Below are positions 6,053-13,992 of a stretch of 19,922 bases of DNA, in pieces. Source of the DNA: RGIG9115 sp045648165 (GTDB lineage: Bacteria > Bacillota > Clostridia > UBA1381); the NCBI GenBank assembly GCA_045648165.1, contig JAZRNL010000028.1, positions 1 through 19,922 on the forward strand, given 5' to 3'. Numbering within the stretch: the first letter of the stretch is position 1; each line of letters begins with the position of its first letter. The notes under the pieces are model-generated. The model was not told the origin of the DNA and made no database searches. It worked only from the letters and a program-made list of their open reading frames with translations. Both the position numbers and the translations under genes were made by a program.

Positions 6053-7336
6053 ATGATTAAAATATACGAAGGTCTTAACTGCCCCATTGATGAAATAATG
6101 GGACGAACTGAAAGCACCATCGCAGATACTGTTTCTGAAACCGTTGCAGATATAATCTATGATGTTCGAAAAAAAGGCGACGAAGCCGTTCTTGACTACA
6201 CAGCTAAATTTGACGGTGCAAGACCTGATAAAATGGAAGTTTCAAAAGAAGAAATTGATGCAGCTTTTTTAAGAGTTGATACAGAGCTTATAGAAATAAT
6301 AACAGAAGCCGCATCAAACATCCGTGCTTTTCACGAAAAGCAAATACGTCAAAGCTTTGTTATGAATGACAAAGAAGGAGTTGTTCTCGGTCAGAAAATC
6401 ACTGCCCTTGAAAAAGTTGGAATTTACGTGCCGGGAGGTACTGCACGTTACCCATCCTCCGTTCTTATGAATGCAATTCCTGCAAAAATAGCCGGTGTGC
6501 CTGAAATTATTATGGTTACTCCACCCGACAAGGACGGAACTATACCCGACGTTTTACTTGCAACCGCTAAAATCGCAGGAGTAGACAGGATATTTAAAAT
6601 CGGCGGTGCTCAGGCTATTGCCGCTCTTGCCTACGGAACAGAAACCATTCCCGCAGTTTATAAAATTGTAGGTCCCGGCAACGTATTTGTTGCAGAGGCT
6701 AAACGTCAGGTTTTCGGCAAGGTAAGTATTGATATGATTGCAGGCCCCTCAGAAATACTTGTTATTGCAGACGGTACATGCAATCCTGCAAACGTTGCGG
6801 CAGACCTTCTTTCACAGGCAGAGCACGACAAGCTTGCATCTGCAGTTTTAGTTACTGACAGCCGCGACTTGGCTGAAAAGGTGTCAGACGAGCTTGAAAG
6901 GCAAATCCCATTACTTGAACGTACTGAAATTGCCAGAGCTTCAATTGACACATTCGGAAAGATTTTTATTACAAACTCACTTGAAAGCTCAATTGATGTT
7001 GCAAACCAAATCGCACCGGAGCACCTTGAACTTTGTGTGGATAATCCTTTTGACTACCTTTCTAAGATAAAGAATGCCGGCTCGATTTTCCTCGGGAAAT
7101 ACACTCCGGAAGCACTGGGCGACTACTTTGCCGGCCCTAACCACACACTACCCACAAGCGGAACCGCCAAATTCTCAAGCCCCCTATCTGTTGATGACTT
7201 TATAAAAAAATCATCTTTCATATACTATACTGAAGATGCTCTTTCAAAGGATTTTGAAAAAGTTGCGGAATTCTCAAAAAAAGAAGGGCTTACAGCTCAC
7301 GCTAAATCAGCACTTATTCGATTTGGAAAGGAATGA
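6053..7336 (+). CDS. hisD: Histidinol dehydrogenase
   Basis: Carries out the last two steps, histidinol to histidinal to L-histidine, with two NAD. The length of 427 residues is typical. The catalytic Glu323-His324 pair is in APEHLEL. Zinc ligands predicted from the family are Gln255 and His258 (SQAEHD), Asp357 (GDYFAGPNH) and His416. VGPGNVFVAEAKRQV and AGPSEILVIAD are further family signatures. The ATG at 6053 is preceded by AAAGGAA starting in the hisG stop codon. The spacing to hisC is only 7 nt. Confidence 0.98.
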   Translation: MIKIYEGLNCPIDEIMGRTESTIADTVSETVADIIYDVRKKGDEAVLDYTAKFDGARPDKMEVSKEEIDAAFLRVDTELIEIITEAASNIRAFHEKQIRQSFVMNDKEGVVLGQKITALEKVGIYVPGGTARYPSSVLMNAIPAKIAGVPEIIMVTPPDKDGTIPDVLLATAKIAGVDRIFKIGGAQAIAALAYGTETIPAVYKIVGPGNVFVAEAKRQVFGKVSIDMIAGPSEILVIADGTCNPANVAADLLSQAEHDKLASAVLVTDSRDLAEKVSDELERQIPLLERTEIARASIDTFGKIFITNSLESSIDVANQIAPEHLELCVDNPFDYLSKIKNAGSIFLGKYTPEALGDYFAGPNHTLPTSGTAKFSSPLSVDDFIKKSSFIYYTEDALSKDFEKVAEFSKKEGLTAHAKSALIRFGKE

Positions 7337-7343
7337 AAAATAA

Positions 7344-8408
7344 ATGAGCAGATTTTTAAGCAAAAGGCTTGAAGGTCTTGAGGAATATATACCCGGTGAA
7401 CAGCCGAAAGACAAAAAGTATGTAAAGCTTAATACAAACGAAAGCCCCTTTCCTCCATCACCCGAGGCATGCAAGCTTATGACAGAGGCGGAAGCTCAGG
7501 ATTTGCGCCTTTACAGCGACCCTGACTGTACTAAACTTACTGAAGCGGTTTGCAAAGTATATGGCATTAACAAAAATCAGATAATTTTCGGAAACGGATC
7601 AGATGAAATTCTGTCTTTTGCCTTTACTGCATTTTGCGACAGAACCACACCTGCAGTTTTTGCAGATATTACCTATGGCTTTTACAAAGTGTTTGCTGAC
7701 ATCAACTGTATAAGCAAACGTATAGTTCCTTTAAAAGATGATTTTTCAATAGATATTCCCCAGTTTAAAAACGCAGACGGAACCGTATTTATCGCAAACC
7801 CCAATGCTCCTACAGGCATTATTCTCACTATTGATGAGATAAAGGAAATACTCGACACTAATAAGAACAATATAGTAGTCATTGACGAGGCATATATTGA
7901 CTTTGGCGGCGAAAGTTGCTGCAAGCTTATCAATGAATACGACAATTTACTGGTTGTGCAAACCTATTCAAAATCACGTTCACTTGCAGGTGCACGGCTC
8001 GGGTTTGGTATAGGCTCACCTGAAATAATTGCCGACCTTCAAAAAATCAGAAACTCAAATAATCCATATAATATAAACAGGCTTACACAATCCCTTGGTG
8101 CGGCTTCTATTCTGGATACCAAATATTTTAAAGAGTGTACAGGCAAAATAATAAATAACCGGGAATTTTTAACTAAAGAGCTTGAAAAACGCGGATTTGA
8201 TGTTATTCCATCAAAAGCTAACTTCATTTTCGCCAAACACAACGCCATAGACGGCAAAGAAATATACACAAAGCTCAAAAATTCCGGAGTTTTGGTAAGA
8301 CACTTTGACAAAGAACGCATTTCGATGTATAATCGTATTACAATCGGAAGCGAAGAAGAAATCGGAAAACTGCTTGAGGCAGTGGATAATATCCTTGAAA
8401 GGAATTAA
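7344..8408 (+). CDS. hisC: Histidinol-phosphate aminotransferase
   Basis: A PLP-dependent class I/II aminotransferase of 354 residues that converts imidazole-acetol phosphate and glutamate to histidinol phosphate. It shows LNTNESPFPPSP at the N-terminus, NPNAPTG, VIDEAYIDF with the Asp181 and Tyr184 that hold the cofactor ring, and the PLP lysine Lys210 in TYSKSRSLAGARLG. A C-terminal Arg (NRITIG) is in place to bind substrate phosphate or carboxylate. Its Shine-Dalgarno (GGAAAGGAA) lies in the last codons of hisD. In the his operon context, its role in histidine rather than aromatic amino acid transamination is clear. Confidence 0.96.
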   Translation: MSRFLSKRLEGLEEYIPGEQPKDKKYVKLNTNESPFPPSPEACKLMTEAEAQDLRLYSDPDCTKLTEAVCKVYGINKNQIIFGNGSDEILSFAFTAFCDRTTPAVFADITYGFYKVFADINCISKRIVPLKDDFSIDIPQFKNADGTVFIANPNAPTGIILTIDEIKEILDTNKNNIVVIDEAYIDFGGESCCKLINEYDNLLVVQTYSKSRSLAGARLGFGIGSPEIIADLQKIRNSNNPYNINRLTQSLGAASILDTKYFKECTGKIINNREFLTKELEKRGFDVIPSKANFIFAKHNAIDGKEIYTKLKNSGVLVRHFDKERISMYNRITIGSEEEIGKLLEAVDNILERN

Positions 8409-8412
8409 ATTT

Positions 8413-9003
8413 ATGAGAGAAATTAAAATCGACAGAAAAACAACCGAAACCGATATTTCGATGACACTCAACATCGACGGTTCCGGAAAATCAAAAATTG
8501 ATACCGGTTGTGGTTTTCTGGACCATATGCTAACCCTCTTTGCAAAGCACGGCAGATTTGACCTTGAGCTTACCTGCAAAGGAGATGTTCAGGTGGACTA
8601 TCACCACACAGCAGAGGATATCGGTATTGTTCTCGGCTCAGGATTTTTAAAGGCTCTTGGCGATATGAGAGGTATTGTTCGCTACGGATATATGATTTTA
8701 CCCATGGACGAGGCTCTTATTTTAAGTGCAATTGATATTTCGGGAAGATGCCATCTTGCATACTCCCTTTCTATCCCTACTGAAAAAATCGGAGATTTTG
8801 ATTCGGAGCTTATTCAGGAATTCTTTGAAGCATTTGTAAGAGAAGCAAAAATAACTCTTCACTTAAAGAAGCTTGACGGAGCAAATTCACACCACATTGC
8901 AGAAGGTGCTTTCAAATCATTTGCAAGAGCCCTTTCAGTTGCAGTATCAACTGACGAAAAATATAAAAACGAAATCCCATCCACAAAGGGTACATTACTT
9001 TAA
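8413..9003 (+). CDS. hisB: Imidazoleglycerol-phosphate dehydratase
   Basis: Removes water from imidazole glycerol phosphate to give imidazole-acetol phosphate. At 196 residues it is the monofunctional enzyme, with no histidinol-phosphatase domain such as the one fused in enterobacteria. The metal-binding motifs are present: GFLDHML, DYHHTAEDIG and SHHIAEGAFK. The ATG at 8413 follows GAAAGGAA inside the last codons of hisC; a longer in-frame extension back to 8305 overlaps hisC and has no support. The need for a separate phosphatase is met by the PHP protein at the end of the operon. Confidence 0.97.
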   Translation: MREIKIDRKTTETDISMTLNIDGSGKSKIDTGCGFLDHMLTLFAKHGRFDLELTCKGDVQVDYHHTAEDIGIVLGSGFLKALGDMRGIVRYGYMILPMDEALILSAIDISGRCHLAYSLSIPTEKIGDFDSELIQEFFEAFVREAKITLHLKKLDGANSHHIAEGAFKSFARALSVAVSTDEKYKNEIPSTKGTLL

Positions 9004-9015
9004 GAGGTTGTACAT

Positions 9016-9627
9016 ATGATTGCAATTATAGATTACGGTGTAGGGAACATTTTTTCACTGCGCTCATCATTTGCCTGCATAGGAGCAGATGCAGTTCTGA
9101 CAGGAGACAAAAAGGTTATCGAAAAAGCCGATAAGATTATACTTCCCGGTGTAGGTGCTTTTGCAGATGCAGCAGACAAACTTAAAAAATCAGGTCTTTT
9201 TGACGTTATTCAGGAAAACTGTTCAAAAGGCAAACCTCTTATGGGAATATGCCTTGGTATGCAGCTTTTATTTGAAAAAAGCTTTGAGTACGGCGAAACA
9301 GAAGGGCTTGGACTTATAAAGGGAAATGTCAGATATATTGGTGACTATATCGAAAAAGACCTTAAAATCCCCCATATAGGTTGGAACAGCCTCCACTTCC
9401 CCGGCGAAAAAAATAAAATTTTCAAATATTTGAAAGAAGGAGACCACGTATATTTCGTACATTCCTACCATGGAACAGACTGCGAAGCTTCAGTTATTGC
9501 CACAACGGAATACGGAGGAAGTCTTACTGCCGCAGTGGCGGATAAAAACGTGTACGGAATGCAATTTCATCCCGAAAAAAGCGGCGACACGGGGCTTTCA
9601 ATTTTAAAAGCATTCTGTGAATTATAA
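9016..9627 (+). CDS. hisH: Imidazole glycerol phosphate synthase, glutamine amidotransferase subunit
   Basis: A class I glutamine amidotransferase of 203 residues that makes ammonia from glutamine and passes it to HisF. The triad is Cys79 in MGICLGMQLLFE, and His185 and Glu187 in GMQFHPEKSG. PGVGAFADA forms the loop by the oxyanion hole. It begins 13 nt after hisB and is followed 12 nt later by hisA, with hisF next, so the two subunits of the enzyme are encoded close together. Confidence 0.97.
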   Translation: MIAIIDYGVGNIFSLRSSFACIGADAVLTGDKKVIEKADKIILPGVGAFADAADKLKKSGLFDVIQENCSKGKPLMGICLGMQLLFEKSFEYGETEGLGLIKGNVRYIGDYIEKDLKIPHIGWNSLHFPGEKNKIFKYLKEGDHVYFVHSYHGTDCEASVIATTEYGGSLTAAVADKNVYGMQFHPEKSGDTGLSILKAFCEL

Positions 9628-9639
9628 GGAGAGGCACAT

Positions 9640-10356
9640 ATGAATATATTTCCTGCAATAGATTTAAAAGATAAACAGGTAGTCCGTCTTTTAAAAGGCG
9701 ACTATAACAAAGTGACAGTTTACGGTAACAACCCACTTGAAGTTGCGAAAAGGTTTAAAAACCAGGGTGCCGAATTTTTGCACGTTGTTGACCTCGACGG
9801 AGCTAAAAGCGGAAACGGCGAGAATACAGAAATAATAAAAGAACTTGCACGGCAGTCCGGACTTAAGGTACAAACCGGCGGCGGCATCAGAACCCCTGAA
9901 GCTGTAGAAAGATATATTAATTCAGGTATTTTCAGAGTAATCCTTGGAACTGCATCTGTAAAAGATCCCGGATTTTTAAAAGAAATGGTTAAGGAATATG
10001 GAGAAAAAATTGCCGTTGGAGTTGATATTGCAGACGGATATGTTGCAATTAACGGCTGGACTGAAAAATCTGAGCTTGAAGCATTCAGCTTCTGCGAGAA
10101 CCTTGTAAATATCGGAGTTAAAACAGTTATTTGTACAGATATTTCCAAAGACGGAGCAATGGCAGGTACAAACCGTGAGCTTTACAGGGAGCTTTCAGAA
10201 AAATTCCCCCTCGATATAATTGCATCAGGCGGAGTTTCCGATATGGAGGATATTCGCGAGCTTACAAAACTGAACCTCTACGGAGCAATTATCGGACGTG
10301 CCCTCTACAACGGAGCAATCGACCTTACAGAGGCAATAAAGGAGAGCCGCATATGA
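9640..10356 (+). CDS. hisA: Phosphoribosylformimino-5-aminoimidazole carboxamide ribotide isomerase
   Basis: A (beta/alpha)8 barrel of 238 residues that catalyses the Amadori rearrangement of ProFAR to PRFAR. Catalytic Asp8 is in FPAIDLKDKQVVRL and the second Asp is Asp129 in VGVDIADG. Phosphate-binding glycine motifs are present at VQTGGGIRT and IASGGVSD. The strong Shine-Dalgarno AAGGAGAGG lies just before the ATG. The last four bases (ATGA) overlap the hisF start, so translation of the two is coupled. Confidence 0.97.
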   Translation: MNIFPAIDLKDKQVVRLLKGDYNKVTVYGNNPLEVAKRFKNQGAEFLHVVDLDGAKSGNGENTEIIKELARQSGLKVQTGGGIRTPEAVERYINSGIFRVILGTASVKDPGFLKEMVKEYGEKIAVGVDIADGYVAINGWTEKSELEAFSFCENLVNIGVKTVICTDISKDGAMAGTNRELYRELSEKFPLDIIASGGVSDMEDIRELTKLNLYGAIIGRALYNGAIDLTEAIKESRI

Positions 10357-11111
10357 TAACAAAACGAATTATTCCCTGCCTTGATGTGAAAAACGGAAGA
10401 GTTGTAAAGGGAACTAACTTTAAAGGGCTTTCCGATGTATCTTCACCGGTAGAGCTTGCGTCGTTCTATAGCAAATGCGGTGCGGACGAGCTTGTGTTTT
10501 ACGATATAACTGCATCCTCCGACGGTAGAAAGCTTTTTACCGATATACTTTGCGAAGTAGCTTCTAAAATTTTTATTCCTCTTACTGTGGGCGGCGGTAT
10601 AAACACTGTTGAAGATTTTGACAGAGTTCTCAAATGCGGTGCCGACAAGGTCAGCGTGAATTCAGGGGCAATACGAAATCCCGCCCTTATCGGAGAAGCG
10701 GCAAAAAAATACGGTGACCAATGCGTTGTTTTATCAGTTGACATTAAGCGAGTTGACGGAAAATTTACCGTTTTTGCCAAAGGCGGCAGAGAGAATACCG
10801 GGCTCGACGCCATTGAATGGATAAAAAAAGGAACTGCGGACGGTGCAGGGGAAATCGTTGTAAACAGTATCGACACTGATGGAGTTAAAAAGGGATTTGA
10901 CCTGCCAATGCTTGAGGCTGTGTGCAATGCGGTTTCTGTACCTGTTATCGCATCAGGCGGTGCCGGATGCGCAGAAGATTTTACCACGCTGTTTAACAGT
11001 GTGCCAGGTGTCGATGCCGGGCTTGCGGCTTCTATATTCCATTTCGGCGAAGTAGAAATCCCAAAGCTTAAAGAAAAGCTTAAAAATGACGGTATAAATG
11101 TTAGAATTTGA
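10353..11111 (+). CDS. hisF: Imidazole glycerol phosphate synthase, cyclase subunit
   Basis: A (beta/alpha)8 barrel of 252 residues that takes ammonia from HisH and PRFAR and makes imidazole glycerol phosphate plus AICAR, the latter returning to purine synthesis. The catalytic residues are Asp11 (IPCLDVKNGRVVKG) and Asp130 (VLSVDIKRVDG). TVGGGI and IASGGAG are the phosphate loops. An AAGGAGAG ribosome site lies in the last codons of hisA, and the starts and stops overlap in ATGA. Confidence 0.98.
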   Translation: MITKRIIPCLDVKNGRVVKGTNFKGLSDVSSPVELASFYSKCGADELVFYDITASSDGRKLFTDILCEVASKIFIPLTVGGGINTVEDFDRVLKCGADKVSVNSGAIRNPALIGEAAKKYGDQCVVLSVDIKRVDGKFTVFAKGGRENTGLDAIEWIKKGTADGAGEIVVNSIDTDGVKKGFDLPMLEAVCNAVSVPVIASGGAGCAEDFTTLFNSVPGVDAGLAASIFHFGEVEIPKLKEKLKNDGINVRI

Positions 11112-11124
11112 AAGGAAAACTAAT

Positions 11125-11775
11125 ATGTTTGATATTAATAAGCTTAAATTTGATGAAAAAGGACTTATCCCTGCAATAGTTACAGATGCAGAGACAAAGG
11201 AAGTCCTTACGCTTGCATATATGAATAAGGAAAGCCTTGAAATCAGCATTAAAGAAAAGAAAACCTGTTTCTATTCACGTTCAAGACAGTGTCTCTGGCG
11301 CAAGGGTGAAACCTCCGGCAACTACCAGCATATTGTTGACATCACTGCAGACTGCGATATGGATGCACTAACTGTAAGCGTTATAAAAGACGGTCCTGCC
11401 TGCCACACAGGAGAAAATTCCTGCTTCTTTAACAAGGTATTTGACAACGACGAGCTTGGCGCATTTTCTTTAGACGGATTATATGAGCTTCTCGTGGGCA
11501 GAAAAGAGGAGAAAAAAGAAGGCTCATACACCACTTATCTTTTTGAAAAAGGTATAGACAAAATCCTAAAAAAAGTTGGCGAAGAATGTACTGAAGTTAT
11601 TATTGCATCAAAAGCTGACGATAAAAAGGAGACTATTTACGAGGTTGCAGACCTTGCATACCACGTAATGGTTATGATGGTTGAAATGGGAATATCTCTT
11701 GAGGATATAAGAACTGAGCTTGCATCACGTCACGTTATCGATAAAAAAGTTAAGCAGGAGAAAATGACAAAATGA
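11125..11775 (+). CDS. hisIE: Bifunctional phosphoribosyl-AMP cyclohydrolase / phosphoribosyl-ATP pyrophosphatase
   Basis: A fusion of 216 residues for steps two and three. HisI (about residues 1-106) has the metal-binding cysteines in the CDMDALTV and ACHTGENSCFF stretches and the SRSRQCLWRKGETSGN motif. HisE (about 112-205) has the acidic helix motif KVGEECTEVIIASK and the EVADLAYHVMVMM helix that bind magnesium and the pyrophosphate. ATG at 11125 is chosen because GAAAGGAAAA, which begins in the hisF stop codon, lies upstream; an in-frame TTG at 11098 is inside hisF. The gene ends in an ATGA overlap with the next gene. Confidence 0.97.
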   Translation: MFDINKLKFDEKGLIPAIVTDAETKEVLTLAYMNKESLEISIKEKKTCFYSRSRQCLWRKGETSGNYQHIVDITADCDMDALTVSVIKDGPACHTGENSCFFNKVFDNDELGAFSLDGLYELLVGRKEEKKEGSYTTYLFEKGIDKILKKVGEECTEVIIASKADDKKETIYEVADLAYHVMVMMVEMGISLEDIRTELASRHVIDKKVKQEKMTK

Positions 11776-12584
11776 TAAAACAAAACCTTCACACTCATTC
11801 AATATACTGTGACGGTAAAAATACACTTGAAGAAATGACTGAGGCCGCCATAAAAAGCGGCTTTTCTTCACTGGGTTTTTCAGGGCATTGTTACACTCCC
11901 TTCGACAGTTCATACTGTATGTCGCTTGATAACACAAAAAAATACTGCGCAGAAATTGATGAGCTAAAAGAAAAATACAAAGACCAAATCAAAATATATA
12001 AAGGAATTGAATATGACCTTTATTCAGAGTACGACACGTCACAATTTGACTATATTATTGGCTCTGTTCATTACATTTTTAAAGACGGAAAATATATTGA
12101 TGTCGACCTTTCCGAGGAATGTGTTAAAAACTCAATTAAAAATTATTTTGATAGCGACAACATGGCATATGTGAAAGCTTATTTTGAGGAAATTGTAAAA
12201 GTACCTGAAAAAACCTGTTGCAACATTCTTGGGCATTTCGATCTTCTTTCAAAATTCTGCGAGATAACTGATTTTTTTGACACAAAAAGTGATAAATACT
12301 TAGAATATGCATTAGATGCAGTTTCTAAAGTTTCAAAAAAAATCAAGGTTTTTGAAGTGAATACGGGAGCTATGTCACGAGGTTACCGCACTCTTCCCTA
12401 TCCCTCAATCGAAATTTTAAAAGAAATGAAAAAAGCAGGTATGATGCCCGTAGTTTCTTCCGATTGCCACAACAGCGCGCATATTGACTACGGATACGAT
12501 ATTGCATATAAGCTTATAAAAGACGCGGGATTTAAAACCGCTCTTGCATTTGACGAGGATAAATTCGTCGAATATCCTGTATAA
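11772..12584 (+). CDS. hisJ: PHP-family histidinol-phosphatase
   Basis: A metal-dependent phosphatase of 270 residues in the PHP family (HisJ/HisK type) that turns histidinol phosphate into histidinol. Metal ligands are seen in LHTHSIYCDG (His7, His9), FSGHCYT, GIEYDL, GSVHYI, LGHFDLL and SSDCHN, the full set for a trinuclear PHP site. It starts within the hisIE stop (ATGA). Its place at the end of the operon, together with a monofunctional HisB, makes histidinol phosphate the sure substrate rather than a DNA or other phosphate ester. Confidence 0.94.
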   Translation: MIKQNLHTHSIYCDGKNTLEEMTEAAIKSGFSSLGFSGHCYTPFDSSYCMSLDNTKKYCAEIDELKEKYKDQIKIYKGIEYDLYSEYDTSQFDYIIGSVHYIFKDGKYIDVDLSEECVKNSIKNYFDSDNMAYVKAYFEEIVKVPEKTCCNILGHFDLLSKFCEITDFFDTKSDKYLEYALDAVSKVSKKIKVFEVNTGAMSRGYRTLPYPSIEILKEMKKAGMMPVVSSDCHNSAHIDYGYDIAYKLIKDAGFKTALAFDEDKFVEYPV

Positions 12585-12599
12585 TGTTTTTAATATGTA

Positions 12600-12635
12600 A
12601 TCAAAAAGTACTTGAAACACAACGTATTTTTTGAT
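12600..12635 (+). other. AT-rich hairpin after the his operon
   Basis: Arms at 12600-12611 and 12624-12635 pair over 12 bp with one wobble. The stem is weak, with no GC-rich core and no U-tract after it, so it is at best a poor terminator. It overlaps the next gene's promoter. Confidence 0.35.
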
Positions 12636-12640
12636 ATAAT
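12612..12640 (+). promoter_or_regulatory. Promoter of the transglutaminase-like gene
   Basis: TTGAAA (12612-12617), a 17-bp spacer and a perfect TATAAT (12635-12640). Transcription would start near 12647, about 26 nt before the GTG start codon. Confidence 0.75.
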
Positions 12641-12672
12641 CGATTTACCAATTAATGACAGAAGGTTGTAAT

Positions 12673-13860
12673 GTGAAAAAAATATTAACCGCTTTTACTG
12701 TGACGGTTGCATCTTTATTCTTACTGATTTACGTTGTAAATTCTGAAACAGATTTTTTTAAAGCTTTCAGTGAGAATAATCCGGAAATTTCCGAAAAAGC
12801 GCCTTGGTTAGCCTATGCTATGGATAATATTGGAACATCTTTTTCAAAACTCCCGACAATCTCACAGTTTAAGGAAAACTTAATAAAAGAAGAAATGCCT
12901 GTAGAGCCTGAAACCTTTGCAGAAAATGCGTATATAAAGGATAGCCCCCTACTTAACTTCTACAAAAATGAAAGTATGGGTATCACTGTGAACAATGATA
13001 ACACATTTACTTTATTCGGCGTTTTGTCGGATGTGAAAAAATCAAATCTCGTCATTCGGATTATAACCCAAAATGGTGATATAATAAGCGAACAAAATTT
13101 TGCAACAGACACCGAGTATCAGTTCAGTAAAACCATAAAAATCCCGAAAACCGACCAAACCAGACTCCGCATTGACGTTTTTCTGGGCGAAAAAAGGTAT
13201 GGAGGATATGTGGGATGGATTAATGATTACCTTTTTATAAGCAAACAGGATAACAAATGGGAAGTAGATAAATCCCCTGTATGTGAAAACAACCGCATAT
13301 TGTTTGAAGCTCCACGTTCCATATCCAAAGCTCTTAAAGCCACAGAAAATATTCAAAGCAGCAACGAAACATTAAAATCTATTGCAGTTCAGTTAACAAG
13401 CCACTGTGAAACAGATTATGAGAGAATAATTGCTCTTCATGATTGGATATGCGCGTATCTGCATTACGATAACGACAGCCTTTCAAAAAGTGACATTCCT
13501 CCCTACACCGCAATGGATGTTTTAAACTCCCGAAAAGCGGTTTGTATAGGATATGCAAATCTGTATGCGGCGCTTTGCCGAAGCCTTGATATTCCCTGCT
13601 ACGTTGTTACAGGCTATGCTCTTGGTATTTCGTCAGGGAAAACCGAATGGACGAAAAGAATTATAGATGGAAGTGAAGAAAACCACGCCTGGAACGAAGT
13701 GTATGTAGATGGAAGATGGGTAATTATCGACCCCACATGGGATACATATAATAGCTTCGAAAATGGTGAAATGAAAAAAGGCTCTCATATTTCAAGACTG
13801 TATTTTGACGCAAATATAGACTTTTTCAGTTCAAATCATAAGATAATGCATTATGAATAA
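12673..13860 (+). CDS. Exported transglutaminase-like domain protein
   Basis: A protein of 395 residues. The N-terminus (KK followed by a hydrophobic stretch at 3-23) is a signal peptide or membrane anchor, so it acts outside the cell. Residues about 100-200 look like a beta-sandwich. The C-terminal part is a transglutaminase-like (papain-fold) core with Cys291 in RKAVCIGYANLYAALCRSL, His338 in NHAWNEVYVDGRW and Asp353 in IIDPTWDTY, a full Cys-His-Asp triad. Such proteins are usually proteases or amidases of cell-surface material; the substrate is unknown. GTG at 12673 is chosen because AGAAGG lies 7 nt upstream; the in-frame ATG at 12655 leaves only an 8-nt leader and no site. It has its own promoter and terminator. 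Confidence 0.85.
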   Translation: MKKILTAFTVTVASLFLLIYVVNSETDFFKAFSENNPEISEKAPWLAYAMDNIGTSFSKLPTISQFKENLIKEEMPVEPETFAENAYIKDSPLLNFYKNESMGITVNNDNTFTLFGVLSDVKKSNLVIRIITQNGDIISEQNFATDTEYQFSKTIKIPKTDQTRLRIDVFLGEKRYGGYVGWINDYLFISKQDNKWEVDKSPVCENNRILFEAPRSISKALKATENIQSSNETLKSIAVQLTSHCETDYERIIALHDWICAYLHYDNDSLSKSDIPPYTAMDVLNSRKAVCIGYANLYAALCRSLDIPCYVVTGYALGISSGKTEWTKRIIDGSEENHAWNEVYVDGRWVIIDPTWDTYNSFENGEMKKGSHISRLYFDANIDFFSSNHKIMHYE

Positions 13861-13868
13861 AAAACAAA

Positions 13869-13912
13869 GACGCTCGATTGAGAACAAGGTTCTTACGAGC
13901 GTCATTTTATTA
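13869..13912 (+). terminator. Rho-independent terminator of the transglutaminase-like gene
   Basis: GACGCTCG (13869-13876) pairs with CGAGCGTC (13896-13903), with a second inner stem of AGAAC and GTTCT (13881-13893), followed by ATTTTATTAT. Confidence 0.85.
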
Positions 13913-13917
13913 TATAA

Positions 13918-13954
13918 GAAAAGAAAACAGAGACCTCAAACAAATTGAGATCTC
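13918..13954 (-). terminator. Terminator of the large secreted protein gene
   Basis: On the minus strand the arms 13945-13954 and 13930-13939 form a 10-bp stem with one wobble and a 5-nt loop, followed by a T-rich tail (TGTTTTCTTTT). It lies about 40 nt past the stop codon and back to back with the plus-strand terminator. Confidence 0.75.
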
Positions 13955-13992
13955 CGTCCGTTTTAGAGAATTATTTTATATCCACATTCTTA

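Noticed and set aside
8211..8579. Minus-strand open frame of 122 residues across the hisC-hisB junction
   Set aside because: It overlaps two certain genes and shows no motif or ribosome site.
10499..10987. Long open frame of 162 residues on the minus strand inside hisF
   Set aside because: It is fully antisense to a clear hisF, has no ribosome site, and its composition (many Ser, Pro, Thr) is what antisense of a barrel gene gives.
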